From NCBI RefSeq assembly GCF_052119585.1, contig NZ_JBGQOJ010000010.1, positions 1-64,000 of the forward strand: DNA of 64,000 nucleotides. The letters run 5' to 3'. Origin of the DNA: JBGQOJ01 sp052119585 (GTDB lineage: Bacteria; Pseudomonadota; Alphaproteobacteria; Rhodobacterales; Rhodobacteraceae). The translations under genes were made by a program, and so were the position numbers. Below, piece after piece: positions 25,765 to 33,773 of this stretch (position 1 is its first letter; each line of letters opens with the position of its first letter). Under the pieces are notes generated by a model. It was not told where the DNA came from and searched no databases. It worked only from the letters and a program-made list of their open reading frames with translations.

Positions 25765-26603
25765 TGGAACCGCGTCCCCGGTCCTTCTATGTGCTTACCG
25801 CGTTCTTCGCGCTGTTCATGCTTTTCCTTTACGGCCCCACGATTACCATCGCGATCTTGTCGTTCCAGGGGCCCGGCGGCGGGTTGACCTTTCCGATGCG
25901 CGGCGTGTCGACCTATTGGTTCCGTGACCTGTTTCAGGTGCAAGCCGTCGGCGACATCTGGGGCAGCTTCAGCCGATCCATCGTGCTGGGTCTGATGGTC
26001 ATGGTCACGACCGTCGTTGTGTCCGTCATGGGTGGCCTTGCCTTTCGCAAGCGGTTCAAGGGGTCTGCGATCCTGTTCTACCTGATCATCACAGCGCTGG
26101 TGATCCCGTCAATTCTGATCTCGCTCGGCGTAGGCTTGATGTTCAGCCAAGCAAACCTGACAGTCCATTGGGCCACCTCCGGCTTTGGGGCACAACTGAC
26201 CTGGACGCTGCCATTCGGTCTGCTGATCATGTTCGCCGTCTTCAACCGGTTTGATAAAAGCTACGAGGAAGCCGCCCGCGATCTTGGGGCCACGCCGTGG
26301 CAGACCCTGCGCTATGTCGTCCTGCCGATCATCGGGCCTAGCCTGATCGGGGTCGCGTTGTTCGGCTTCACTTTGTCCTACGACGAATTCGCCCGCACGT
26401 TGTTGACGGCGGGCAGCTACAACACCCTGCCGCTGGAAATCTATGGCATGACGACCAATGTGACCTCGCCGGTGCTTTATGCGCTGGGAACGCTTACCAC
26501 TCTATTTTCATTGGCTATCATAGGTGTGTTTCTGGGCATCGCCCTCTTAGGGGCCAGACGCCGGGCACGGGCCGTTTCAGATGCGGGCAAGGGGCTTTTG
26601 TGA
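25764..26603 (+). CDS. ABC importer permease 2 (PotC type)
   Basis: This 279-residue permease has six helices. Its EAA loop is EEAARDLGATPWQTLRYVVL at about residues 171-190, followed by a helix with FGFTLSYDEFARTLL, characteristic of PotC-like proteins. It starts within the stop of permease 1 and ends overlapping the racemase start by four bases (GTGA), so translation is coupled along the operon. Confidence 0.92.
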   Translation: MEPRPRSFYVLTAFFALFMLFLYGPTITIAILSFQGPGGGLTFPMRGVSTYWFRDLFQVQAVGDIWGSFSRSIVLGLMVMVTTVVVSVMGGLAFRKRFKGSAILFYLIITALVIPSILISLGVGLMFSQANLTVHWATSGFGAQLTWTLPFGLLIMFAVFNRFDKSYEEAARDLGATPWQTLRYVVLPIIGPSLIGVALFGFTLSYDEFARTLLTAGSYNTLPLEIYGMTTNVTSPVLYALGTLTTLFSLAIIGVFLGIALLGARRRARAVSDAGKGLL

Positions 26604-27226
26604 TCGTCATCATCAACCCCAACAGCACGGTTTCCATGACAGAATCCTTGCTGTCAACCGCCCGCGCCGAACTGCCTGACGCCCGGATCGAAGGCTGGAC
26701 GTCTCATGATGGCCCGCCCGCCATCCAAGGGCCAGAGGACGGCGCCGCCTGCATCCCGCCGCTGTTGGCCCTCGTGCAAAAGGCAAGGCTGGCCGGCGCC
26801 AGAACCGTCATCATCGGCTGTTTCGATGATACGGGACTTACCGAGGCGCGCGCCTTGGTCGACTGTCCCGTTATCGGTATAGGAGAGGCCGCCTACGCCA
26901 AGGCCGCGCGTCTGGGCCGGTTCAGCGTGGTGACGACCCTTGCCGCGTCCGTCCCGGTGCTGGAGGCCAACATTGCAGCCCTTGGCCTTGCCCCCCATTG
27001 CGCGCGGGTCCGCGCAAGCGGCGTTCCGGTGTTGGACCTTGAAACGTATCCCGCCACCGCGATCGCCCGTGTTCTGGCCGAGGCACAGGCGGCCTTGGCG
27101 CAGGACGACATCCGCGCCGTCGTCCTTGGGTGTGCGGGCATGGTGCATGTCGCGGCATGTGCGCCTGATTTCCAGGTGCCGCTGATCGACGGCCTGCGCG
27201 CGGCGCTGGAAAGGACGAAACGTTGA
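26600..27226 (+). CDS. Asp/Glu/hydantoin racemase-family protein with both cysteines
   Basis: This 208-residue cytoplasmic enzyme starts at GTG within a GTGA overlap. The catalytic cysteines are present in VIIGCFDDTGL (about residue 76) and VVLGCAGMVH (about residue 178), so it can act as a cofactor-free two-base racemase. Its place directly after the importer genes suggests that it converts the incoming compound to the form used by the cell. It resembles the protein at 14898-15650, which lacks these cysteines. Hydantoin or amino-acid racemisation is likely, with the exact substrate unknown. Confidence 0.8.
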   Translation: MIVIINPNSTVSMTESLLSTARAELPDARIEGWTSHDGPPAIQGPEDGAACIPPLLALVQKARLAGARTVIIGCFDDTGLTEARALVDCPVIGIGEAAYAKAARLGRFSVVTTLAASVPVLEANIAALGLAPHCARVRASGVPVLDLETYPATAIARVLAEAQAALAQDDIRAVVLGCAGMVHVAACAPDFQVPLIDGLRAALERTKR

Positions 27227-27642
27227 TGACAGATCCAGTGACCCAAGCGAAACAGGTGGTAGAAGCCTACCTCGAATGTTCCATGATCCCCGATCCCAAG
27301 GGGGCGGCGGCCTTTGTGGCCGAAGGGCTGCGCATCACCTTCACCGGGGGGCGCGCGTTTACCGCCCCGGCGCAGGCGACGGCCTTTAATGCCAAGCGTT
27401 ATGCCTGGGTGAAGAAGCGGTTCATCCGCACCGATGCGGCGCTGGACCCAAAGACAGGCGATGTCCACGTCTACAACACCGGCCACCTCTACGGTGCTTG
27501 GCCCGATGGGACACCGTTCGATGGCAACCGCTACATTGATATATTCACCGTGCGCGACGGGCTGATCGTCGCGACGCAGGTCTGGAACGATAGCGCTGAA
27601 ATCCTGCTGGATCGCATAGGCCTGTCAGAGGCCCCCCTGTGA
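27226..27642 (+). CDS. NTF2-like (SnoaL/AtzH-type) small protein
   Basis: This 138-residue protein is of the cone-shaped NTF2-like superfamily: an N-terminal helix pair (QAKQVVEAYLECS), then strands with TGHLYGAWPDGTPFDGNRYI and IFTVRDGLIVATQVWND. Such proteins serve as small isomerases, hydrolases or accessory subunits. The start at ATG 27226 overlaps the racemase stop by one base. It is the last gene of the importer operon, so it probably acts on the same compound. The function is not established. Confidence 0.7.
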   Translation: MTDPVTQAKQVVEAYLECSMIPDPKGAAAFVAEGLRITFTGGRAFTAPAQATAFNAKRYAWVKKRFIRTDAALDPKTGDVHVYNTGHLYGAWPDGTPFDGNRYIDIFTVRDGLIVATQVWNDSAEILLDRIGLSEAPL

Positions 27643-27727
27643 CCCTGCCGACCCACGGTCGCTATGGGCCTGTCACGGTTTGATGCCGCTCCTTTGATAG
27701 CATTTACTGCAACAAAGGAGACCGACT

Positions 27728-27990
27728 ATGGGCACAGCAAGAACAGATGAATTTCGCAAAGATGCGGTGCGGATCGCCTGAGCAGCGGGCTGACACGGCG
27801 ACAAGTTGCGAATGATTTGGGCGTTGGGCTTTCGACGCTGAACAATGGGCGACAGCGCACCGCGACACGGATGTGGTGTCAGCCGAGGATCGCGACCGTG
27901 TCGGGATCGCACAGGCGGGACAGATCGCAAGTGCCTGCGCAAAATTTGACCCGGCACCGGCACGCCAGACTTAGCGTGCCATGCAAAATC
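27728..27990 (+). pseudogene. IS3-family OrfA, decayed
   Basis: ATG 27728 begins MGTARTDEFRKDAVRIA and then a stop appears by frameshift; the next frame continues SGLTRRQVANDLGVGLSTLN, the helix-turn-helix of an IS3 OrfA. Later codons are scrambled. The 220 bases that follow, up to 28216, hold no recognisable gene and are probably further remnants. Confidence 0.65.
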
Positions 27991-28216
27991 TTGGGCCGGT
28001 TGTGATGCGCTATCGACGCATGCGCGTCAGTCAGGCAGGCATGGGCCGTCATCTGGCCTGTCGAGTCAAACGCGCCAGCGGGCGTTGGATCTAGTCTGAG
28101 GCGATTGCCGGACCGCGTGACTCATTGAGACTTGAAGGAGCGGACTCAAGAAATGCTTGAGAGGCCAAGATGTGGTAAAGTGCCAGCTTCTCGACTCGTA
28201 GACTGGAGGAAGGCAG

Positions 28217-28528
28217 ATGATGATCGCGCGTTGGCAATTTACAGCGAAATTTGGCCGCAAGCAGGAGGCTATTGATCTGATTGAAGAGTGGAACCAGCAA
28301 ATCGGGGCCCAAACCAATATCGACGTGTCGAAGGCGCGGATCGTTACAGGTTCGGTTGGAGTAAGTGAAGGACTTGTCGAAAATGAGATGGAAATCAATG
28401 GGCTAAAAGATCTTGATGACTTTTTCTCCAAGATTGCCTCGATCAAGATGCATGGCGAGTGGGGGCCGAAAATGGGTGAGGTAATTGTTTCCGGGTCGAC
28501 GCGCTGGGAAGTTTTCAGAGTCGTTTGA
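28217..28528 (+). CDS. Hypothetical protein, 103 residues
   Basis: This small cytoplasmic protein starts just after GGAGGAAGGCAG. It has an alternating strand/helix pattern (MMIARWQFTAKFGRKQEAID, then NEMEINGLKDLDDFFSKIAS, then GEVIVSGSTRWEVFRV) that could fit a ferredoxin-like dimeric alpha/beta barrel. This is inferred only from the pattern. No family is recognised, and no operon partner is evident: the previous gene is an IS remnant and the next starts 156 bases later. Confidence 0.6.
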   Translation: MMIARWQFTAKFGRKQEAIDLIEEWNQQIGAQTNIDVSKARIVTGSVGVSEGLVENEMEINGLKDLDDFFSKIASIKMHGEWGPKMGEVIVSGSTRWEVFRVV

Positions 28529-28684
28529 CGATCTAGCCTAATTAGGCTCCGCGACGTGACGTTCGCTGCGGTTAGCCTCGTCTTGCGCGAACGTTGACGC
28601 CAGAGTGATTAGATCGACTCGGTCAGAAGGACTATACTGGCAATAACGGCCAAATGGTCTGATCGAAACGGAAGGGAGCAAACC

Positions 28685-28927
28685 ATGAAACCTCTTCTCG
28701 CATTGATTGTTGTTTTGTTTTTCGCTCAGCCTGCGCTGGCATTCCATTGCCCGGCCGACATGGCCGAAATCGACACTGCTCTTGCAGCTGATCCGCAGAT
28801 ATCGGCGGAGCAATTGGTGAAGGTCAAGGAACTGCGCGCCGAGGGCGAAACCCTTCATAAGGCGGGCAATCACCAGCGCTCTGTTGAAGTCTTGCAAGAG
28901 GCAAAAGATATCCTCGGCCTGAAATGA
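28685..28927 (+). CDS. Small exported protein, 80 residues
   Basis: The gene encodes a signal peptide (MKPLLALIVVLFFAQPALA) and a mature peptide of about 61 residues, mostly helical and acidic, with a single Cys near its start (FHCPADMAEID). A GGGAG motif precedes the ATG. It could be a small periplasmic helical-bundle protein. No named family is recognised. Confidence 0.65.
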   Translation: MKPLLALIVVLFFAQPALAFHCPADMAEIDTALAADPQISAEQLVKVKELRAEGETLHKAGNHQRSVEVLQEAKDILGLK

Positions 28928-29286
28928 TAGCTGACAGGCAACGTTGGGATTGGTGAGTCCAGCGAAATACATCAAGTGCGCTGATTGCTCCCCGGTTAAG
29001 GCTCGGCGGGCAGCGCGTTTGATACCGCGTTTTCCCAACCGAAGTCGGGGCCGTTCGGGTGTAGGTTCCTGTCCCGATCATTCGGAGGCATGGCACGGAT
29101 GCAGGGTATTTGCCTCGCTTCGCATTCTGAATCTAATGTGGCTGTCTCGATGCTATACAGTCAGAATAGTGAGTGAAAAGCGCTATCTAAAACGCTATGT
29201 GTGGATTTATTAAGGCATTGTTATTGATATTAAAAAGCAGATCAATACTTCTGCTTGGCGGACTTCGTCTCGACCACCACCCGCCA
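28928..29286. other. Intergenic stretch without visible gene
   Basis: About 360 bases between the small exported protein and the end of arsJ. Short frames on either strand lack ribosome binding sites or domains. The stretch 29150-29260 is AT-rich. No clear terminator was found. Confidence 0.5.
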
Positions 29287-30534
29287 TCAGTGCTCCTCCG
29301 CAAGCCGGCCTGCGCCGATCCGGCTAAGGATCAGCAGTATGGCAGCCGTCGCAAGGCACAGCGGCAGCCCGCCGATCTGATAGGTCAGGCCCGACAGCAA
29401 TGTGCCGATCAACCGTCCTGCCGCATTCGCCATGTAGTAAAACCCGACGTCCATCGTCACCCGCTCGCCGCTGGTGAAGGCAAGGATCAGGTAGGAATGC
29501 AGCGAGGAGTTTACCGCGAAAACGGCCCCGAATACCAACAGCCCCGCAATGACCAAGGCGGTCAGCCAGAGCGAGGGATCGCCCGCCGCCCAGACAACCG
29601 CCGCCAGTATTGCGGGCACCGCCGCCAGCGCACCCGCCCAGCGTTTCGCGGCAGCGATCAGGTCGGCGTCGGTGCGGTGCGCGGCATCCAACAGGCGCGG
29701 GGCGTAGGCCTGCACTGCGCCATAAAGGATCGTCCAGACCGCCATAAAGGTGCCGATTGTGAAAAAGGCCGTGCGGTTGCCCGCCTCTGATCCGTCCGAC
29801 AGAACCGCGTAGAAATAGATCGGGATGCCAACCACAAACCAGACGTCGCGCGCACCGAACAGGAACATCCGGGCGACGGACAGCCAGTTGATGTTCGCGT
29901 TGTTCGAAAAGACCTCGGCGAACTTTGCGCCCTTGCGGCCGCGTGGCAACCCGACGGGCATCCAGACCGCGACGGCAATCAGGATGACGGCCAGAAGTGC
30001 CGCCATGCCAAGGACCGATGGCACAAATCCCCAGACCGCCAGTAGCGCCGCGCCCAGAAGGAACCCCGCGCCTTTGACCGCATTTTTCGATCCGGTCAGG
30101 ACCGCCACCCAACGGAACAATCCGCCCTGACCAGTGGGGGCCAGCAGTTTGACGGCCGATTTGGAACTCATCTTGGCCAGATCCTTGGCCACGCCCGATG
30201 CGCCCTGAACCGCCATGACAAAGGCGACAGAGGTCGGAACGGCCCAGTCCGGATCAAGCTGCGCGAGCGCCAGCAGCGCCAGAACCTGAAGGCCAAGCCC
30301 CGCATAAAGCGTCGATGTCAGGCCAAAGCGTGCCGCGATCCAGCCCGCTGAAAGGTTGGTGATGACGCCCGCGATTTCATACAGGACAAACAGATAGGCC
30401 AGTTGAACGGGCGAAAAGCCCAGCGTGTGAAAATGCAAAAGCACCAGCATCCGCAGCGCCCCGTCTGATAACATGAACGCCCAATAGGCGGCGGTCACGG
30501 CCATATAGGCGGACAAACCGGCGGGCCGGTTCAT
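29287..30534 (-). CDS. arsJ: ArsJ-type MFS efflux permease
   Basis: This 415-residue MFS protein of about 12 helices belongs to the ArsJ group, which exports 1-arseno-3-phosphoglycerate. Visible features are YWAFMLSDGALRMLVLLHFH at the start, the loop GVAKDLAKMSSKSAVK and LTGSKNAVKGAGFLLG, all typical of this group. The start is ATG 30534, which overlaps the end of the gap gene by ATGA. Together with that dehydrogenase it forms the known arsenate detoxification pair that couples arsenylation of glyceraldehyde phosphate to efflux. Confidence 0.88.
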   Translation of the reverse strand: MNRPAGLSAYMAVTAAYWAFMLSDGALRMLVLLHFHTLGFSPVQLAYLFVLYEIAGVITNLSAGWIAARFGLTSTLYAGLGLQVLALLALAQLDPDWAVPTSVAFVMAVQGASGVAKDLAKMSSKSAVKLLAPTGQGGLFRWVAVLTGSKNAVKGAGFLLGAALLAVWGFVPSVLGMAALLAVILIAVAVWMPVGLPRGRKGAKFAEVFSNNANINWLSVARMFLFGARDVWFVVGIPIYFYAVLSDGSEAGNRTAFFTIGTFMAVWTILYGAVQAYAPRLLDAAHRTDADLIAAAKRWAGALAAVPAILAAVVWAAGDPSLWLTALVIAGLLVFGAVFAVNSSLHSYLILAFTSGERVTMDVGFYYMANAAGRLIGTLLSGLTYQIGGLPLCLATAAILLILSRIGAGRLAEEH

Positions 30535-31529
30535 AGGGACGCGCCAACCATCAGCGCCACATCGACAAGCCGGTGCGCATAGCCCCATTCGTTGTCGTAC
30601 CACGCGTAGATCTTCACCTGCGTTCCGTTCACCACCATCGTCGACGGCGCGTCGATGATCGCCGACCGCGCATCGTTGACGTAATCGGCAGAAACCAGCG
30701 GGCGCGTTTCATAGCCAAGGATGCCGTTCAACGGCCCTTCGGCGGCGGTGCGAAACATCTCGTTCACTTCCTCGGCGGTCGTTTCGCGCATCACCTCGAA
30801 CACGCAATCCGTCAGCGAGGCGTTCAGCAGCGGCACCCGCACCGCGTGGCCGTTCAGCTTGCCCGTCAATTCCGGATAGATCAGCGTGATCGCCGTGGCC
30901 GACCCCGTCGTTGTCGGGATCAACGAGTTCAACGCCGAACGCGCGCGGCGCATATCCTTCGCGGGGCGGTCCACGATGGTTTGCGTATTGGTCACGTCGT
31001 GGATGGTGGTGATAGAGCCGTGGCGAATGCCCAACCCCTCGTGGATCACCTTGACCACAGGGGCCAGACAGTTGGTGGTGCAGCTTGCGGCGGTCACAAT
31101 CCGGTGGCGGGCAGGGTCGTAGATGTCGTGGTTCACACCATAGACGATATTGGCCGCATCGCCGTCTTTCACAGGGGCGGACACAACAACCTTTTTGATG
31201 CCTGCCGCAAAATAGGGGGCCAGCTTTGCCTCGGTCTTGAACGCGCCGGTACAGTCGATCACCACATCGACGCCGTCCAGCGGCAAGTCCTCGATCCGGC
31301 TGTGGCTCAGCGTCGGAATACGGGTTCCGTTGATGGTGATGCTGGCGCCATCGGCGGCGAAATCGGCCTGCCAGCGGCCATGCACGCTATCGAATTCCAG
31401 CAGATGCGCCTGCATGGCCGGGTCGCCCACCGCATCGTTGATCCATGCGATCTTTGCGCCGCGTTCCAGTAGCGGACGCAGCGCAAGCTTTCCGATCCGG
31501 CCAAGGCCGTTGATTGCGTAGGTGGTCAT
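30531..31529 (-). CDS. gap: Arsenic-associated glyceraldehyde-3-phosphate dehydrogenase
   Basis: This 332-residue enzyme has the NAD-binding start TYAINGLGRIGKLALR, the active-site Cys in AASCTTNCLAP (about residue 151) and the C-terminal WYDNEWGYAHRLVD. In arsJ operons this isozyme arsenylates glyceraldehyde 3-phosphate with arsenate to make 1-arseno-3-phosphoglycerate, which ArsJ exports. The start was set at ATG 31529, four-base coupled to the arsRC gene; a longer frame upstream is the arsRC sequence in another frame. Confidence 0.88.
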   Translation of the reverse strand: MTTYAINGLGRIGKLALRPLLERGAKIAWINDAVGDPAMQAHLLEFDSVHGRWQADFAADGASITINGTRIPTLSHSRIEDLPLDGVDVVIDCTGAFKTEAKLAPYFAAGIKKVVVSAPVKDGDAANIVYGVNHDIYDPARHRIVTAASCTTNCLAPVVKVIHEGLGIRHGSITTIHDVTNTQTIVDRPAKDMRRARSALNSLIPTTTGSATAITLIYPELTGKLNGHAVRVPLLNASLTDCVFEVMRETTAEEVNEMFRTAAEGPLNGILGYETRPLVSADYVNDARSAIIDAPSTMVVNGTQVKIYAWYDNEWGYAHRLVDVALMVGASL

Positions 31530-32362
31530 TGGTCGTCCTTTGTCTGTGCGATGTCGTCCACGCGGGCTTGCAGCGTCACGCGGTCCAGTGTGTCGATCGG
31601 CAGCGCCGCAAAGGCGCGGATACGGTTCCCGAGCGCACCATAGGTCTGTTGAAAGGCAAGCCGCTTTTCGGCGTCCGTGCCTTGTGCCTTGACCGGATCG
31701 GGCAGGCCCCAATGCGCCGACACCGGCTGCCCTTTCCATGCGGGGCAGTCTTCGTTCGCGGCGCGGTCGCAGACGGTAAAAACGAAATCCATTAGCGGCG
31801 CGTCCGGCCCCTGGAATTCAGCGATGTTCTTGGCGCGCAGCGGCGAAATGTCGTGCCCCTTCAAGTGCAGCATCTCGATGGCGAACGGGTTCAGCTCCGA
31901 TGAGGGCCGCGTGCCTGCGGAATAGACGTTGAACCGGTCGCCCGCCTGCGCCCGAAGAAGGGTCTCGGCAAAGATCGAGCGCGCAGAGTTTCCTGTGCAA
32001 ATGAAAAGCACGTTGTATTTTCTGTGTTCCATGTCGTGTTCCCAGAGTTTCGGTGTGGCGTCCGTGCGGCACAGATCGGGGCGACCAAGGCAGCAATCGG
32101 TGAAAAGAAAACCAACCAACTTTTCCGCGTTCTTTACGTCCGCCGTGTAACGCAATGATGTCCCCTGCCGCTTTTGCGTGATCAATCCCGCCTGCCGCAA
32201 CGACCCCAGATAGACCGACAGCGTCGAGGCCTTCAGCCCTGTCGCATCGGCGATTTCACCGGCTGGAACAGCGTCGGGATACCGCCGCATCAGCATTCGG
32301 AACACCGAAAGGCGTTGCGGATGTCCAAGGGTGGTAAGTTGATTCAGAATCAGTGTTTCCAT
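31526..32362 (-). CDS. ArsR regulator fused to arsenate-reductase-type phosphatase
   Basis: The 278-residue fusion has an N-terminal ArsR winged helix (residues about 5-95, LTTLGHPQRLSVFRMLMRR, LKASTLSVYLGSLRQAG) followed by a Cys pair and cluster (TDCCLGRPDLC) that may bind arsenite. It is then joined to a low-molecular-weight phosphatase-type arsenate reductase. Residues 116-131 carry the catalytic loop FICTGNSARS (Cys-x5-Arg), and later cysteines lie in VCDRAANEDCP. It is the first gene of the arsenic operon, coupled to gap by ATGA. The translation start has no Shine-Dalgarno sequence and lies directly against a palindrome, so the message may be leaderless. Confidence 0.85.
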   Translation of the reverse strand: METLILNQLTTLGHPQRLSVFRMLMRRYPDAVPAGEIADATGLKASTLSVYLGSLRQAGLITQKRQGTSLRYTADVKNAEKLVGFLFTDCCLGRPDLCRTDATPKLWEHDMEHRKYNVLFICTGNSARSIFAETLLRAQAGDRFNVYSAGTRPSSELNPFAIEMLHLKGHDISPLRAKNIAEFQGPDAPLMDFVFTVCDRAANEDCPAWKGQPVSAHWGLPDPVKAQGTDAEKRLAFQQTYGALGNRIRAFAALPIDTLDRVTLQARVDDIAQTKDDQ

Positions 32363-32364
32363 AT

Positions 32365-32380
32365 TTCATGTATGTATGAA
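32365..32380. promoter_or_regulatory. Palindromic operator touching the arsR start codon
   Basis: TTCAT (32365-32369) and ATGAA (32376-32380) form a perfect inverted repeat around GTATGT, two bases from the start codon of the ArsR fusion. It is a candidate autoregulatory ArsR site and must overlap the promoter or the first transcribed bases. Confidence 0.55.
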
Positions 32381-32522
32381 TTAATGGGTATGAACAAGCC
32401 GCTTTGACCGGAAACCGGTTGCGCAGCGTCGCGGGGGTTGATTAACGTGGCGCGGGCGCTTTGCCGGTCCGGGATGCTGGCTCGCGACCCCGTTTTTGAA
32501 TGCGTTCCAGAAAGGTCCGGGC

Positions 32523-33767
32523 ATGAGCCAAGGGCAGAATACGGAGATTGCCGTCGTCGGCGGCGGTGTCATCGGGCTTGCCATTGCCCACCGCCTTGCC
32601 GCCGAGGGCCATGCGGTTTGCGTGATCGACCCCGATGCGCTTGGGTCGGGCGCATCTTTTGGCAATGCCGGAATGATCGCGGATTACGCCGTCCTGCCGG
32701 TTGGCACCCCCGCAGTCTTGCGCAACCTGCCATCGCTTTTGTTCGACAGATCCTCGCCTTTGTCGATCCGGCGGGCGGCGCTGCCGATGCTTGCGCCATG
32801 GTTGTTGCGCTTTGCCCTGCAATCACTTCCCCAGGCGGCAAGGCGCAACGCGTCGTCCATCGCCGCCCTTCTGGGCTCGGCAGCCAAATCGTGGCAATCG
32901 CTGGCGGCTGATATCGACGCGGCCGGAATTCTGCAAAACCGCGGTTGCCTTCATTTCTATGAAACATCCGGTGATTTTGCCGCTGCCGGGGCCGACACGG
33001 CGTTCCGGCGGGCGATGGGGGTTTCTGCCGAACTTTTGCAGCCCCACGAAGTGGCGCAGATGGAACCGAACCTTCCAAAGACCGAGGGGGGCGGCGTGTT
33101 CTTTCCCGATGCGCTGTCCATGTCGGACCCCGGGCAGATGGTTGGCCATCTGGCGGATGCGGTGCTGCGGGCGGGTGTCGTTCATCACAAGGCCCGCGTT
33201 GACAGGCTGGAGCGCACCGCAACAGGCGTGCGGATCAGCGCAGGCGGGCTATCGCTGACGGCGAGGCGGGTTGTTATCGCCGCAGGTGCGCATTCGCGGG
33301 CATTGGCGCGCATGGTAGGCGACCGCGTGCCGCTGGACACCGAGCGCGGCTATCATCTGGAATGGGATATGCCCGCGCCGTGTCTGTCGCGGCCCGTCAG
33401 CCCGACATCGCGCGGGCTCTATCTGTGCCCGATGACGGGGCGCTTGCGGGTGGCCGGAACGGTCGAGCTTGGCGGGCTGACCGCGCCGCCATCGCCGCAC
33501 CGGCTGAAGGTGCTGGAACAGGGCGCGCGGGCTCTGTTCCCCGATCTGCCTGCGCCCGATCGCAGCTGGATGGGCTTTCGCCCGTCTATGCCGGACTCGG
33601 TTCCTGTGATCGGGCCGTCGCGGGGCGGGGCAGAGGTGCTGCATGCCTACGGGCACGGCCACCTTGGCCTGACGCTGGCCCCCGTCACCGCCCGCATCAT
33701 TGCCGATCTGGTCGCGGGGCGGCAGCCAGAGGTGGCCATGGCGCCCTATCTGCCGACGCGGTTCTAG
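32523..33767 (+). CDS. FAD-dependent D-amino acid dehydrogenase-like oxidoreductase
   Basis: This 414-residue protein is of the DAO/DadA family. It has the dinucleotide-binding motif IAVVGGGVIGLAIAHRLA, SGASFGNAGMI typical of DadA-like enzymes, and a C-terminal FAD contact region MGFRPSMPDSVPVIGPS with GHGHLGLTLAP. It likely oxidises a D-amino or secondary amine compound and passes electrons to the respiratory chain. The start is ATG 32523 with AAAGG upstream. It is divergent from the arsenic operon and convergent with the MFS gene, and it has no obvious operon partner, so its substrate is not indicated. Confidence 0.82.
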   Translation: MSQGQNTEIAVVGGGVIGLAIAHRLAAEGHAVCVIDPDALGSGASFGNAGMIADYAVLPVGTPAVLRNLPSLLFDRSSPLSIRRAALPMLAPWLLRFALQSLPQAARRNASSIAALLGSAAKSWQSLAADIDAAGILQNRGCLHFYETSGDFAAAGADTAFRRAMGVSAELLQPHEVAQMEPNLPKTEGGGVFFPDALSMSDPGQMVGHLADAVLRAGVVHHKARVDRLERTATGVRISAGGLSLTARRVVIAAGAHSRALARMVGDRVPLDTERGYHLEWDMPAPCLSRPVSPTSRGLYLCPMTGRLRVAGTVELGGLTAPPSPHRLKVLEQGARALFPDLPAPDRSWMGFRPSMPDSVPVIGPSRGGAEVLHAYGHGHLGLTLAPVTARIIADLVAGRQPEVAMAPYLPTRF

Positions 33768-33773
33768 ACGCGG

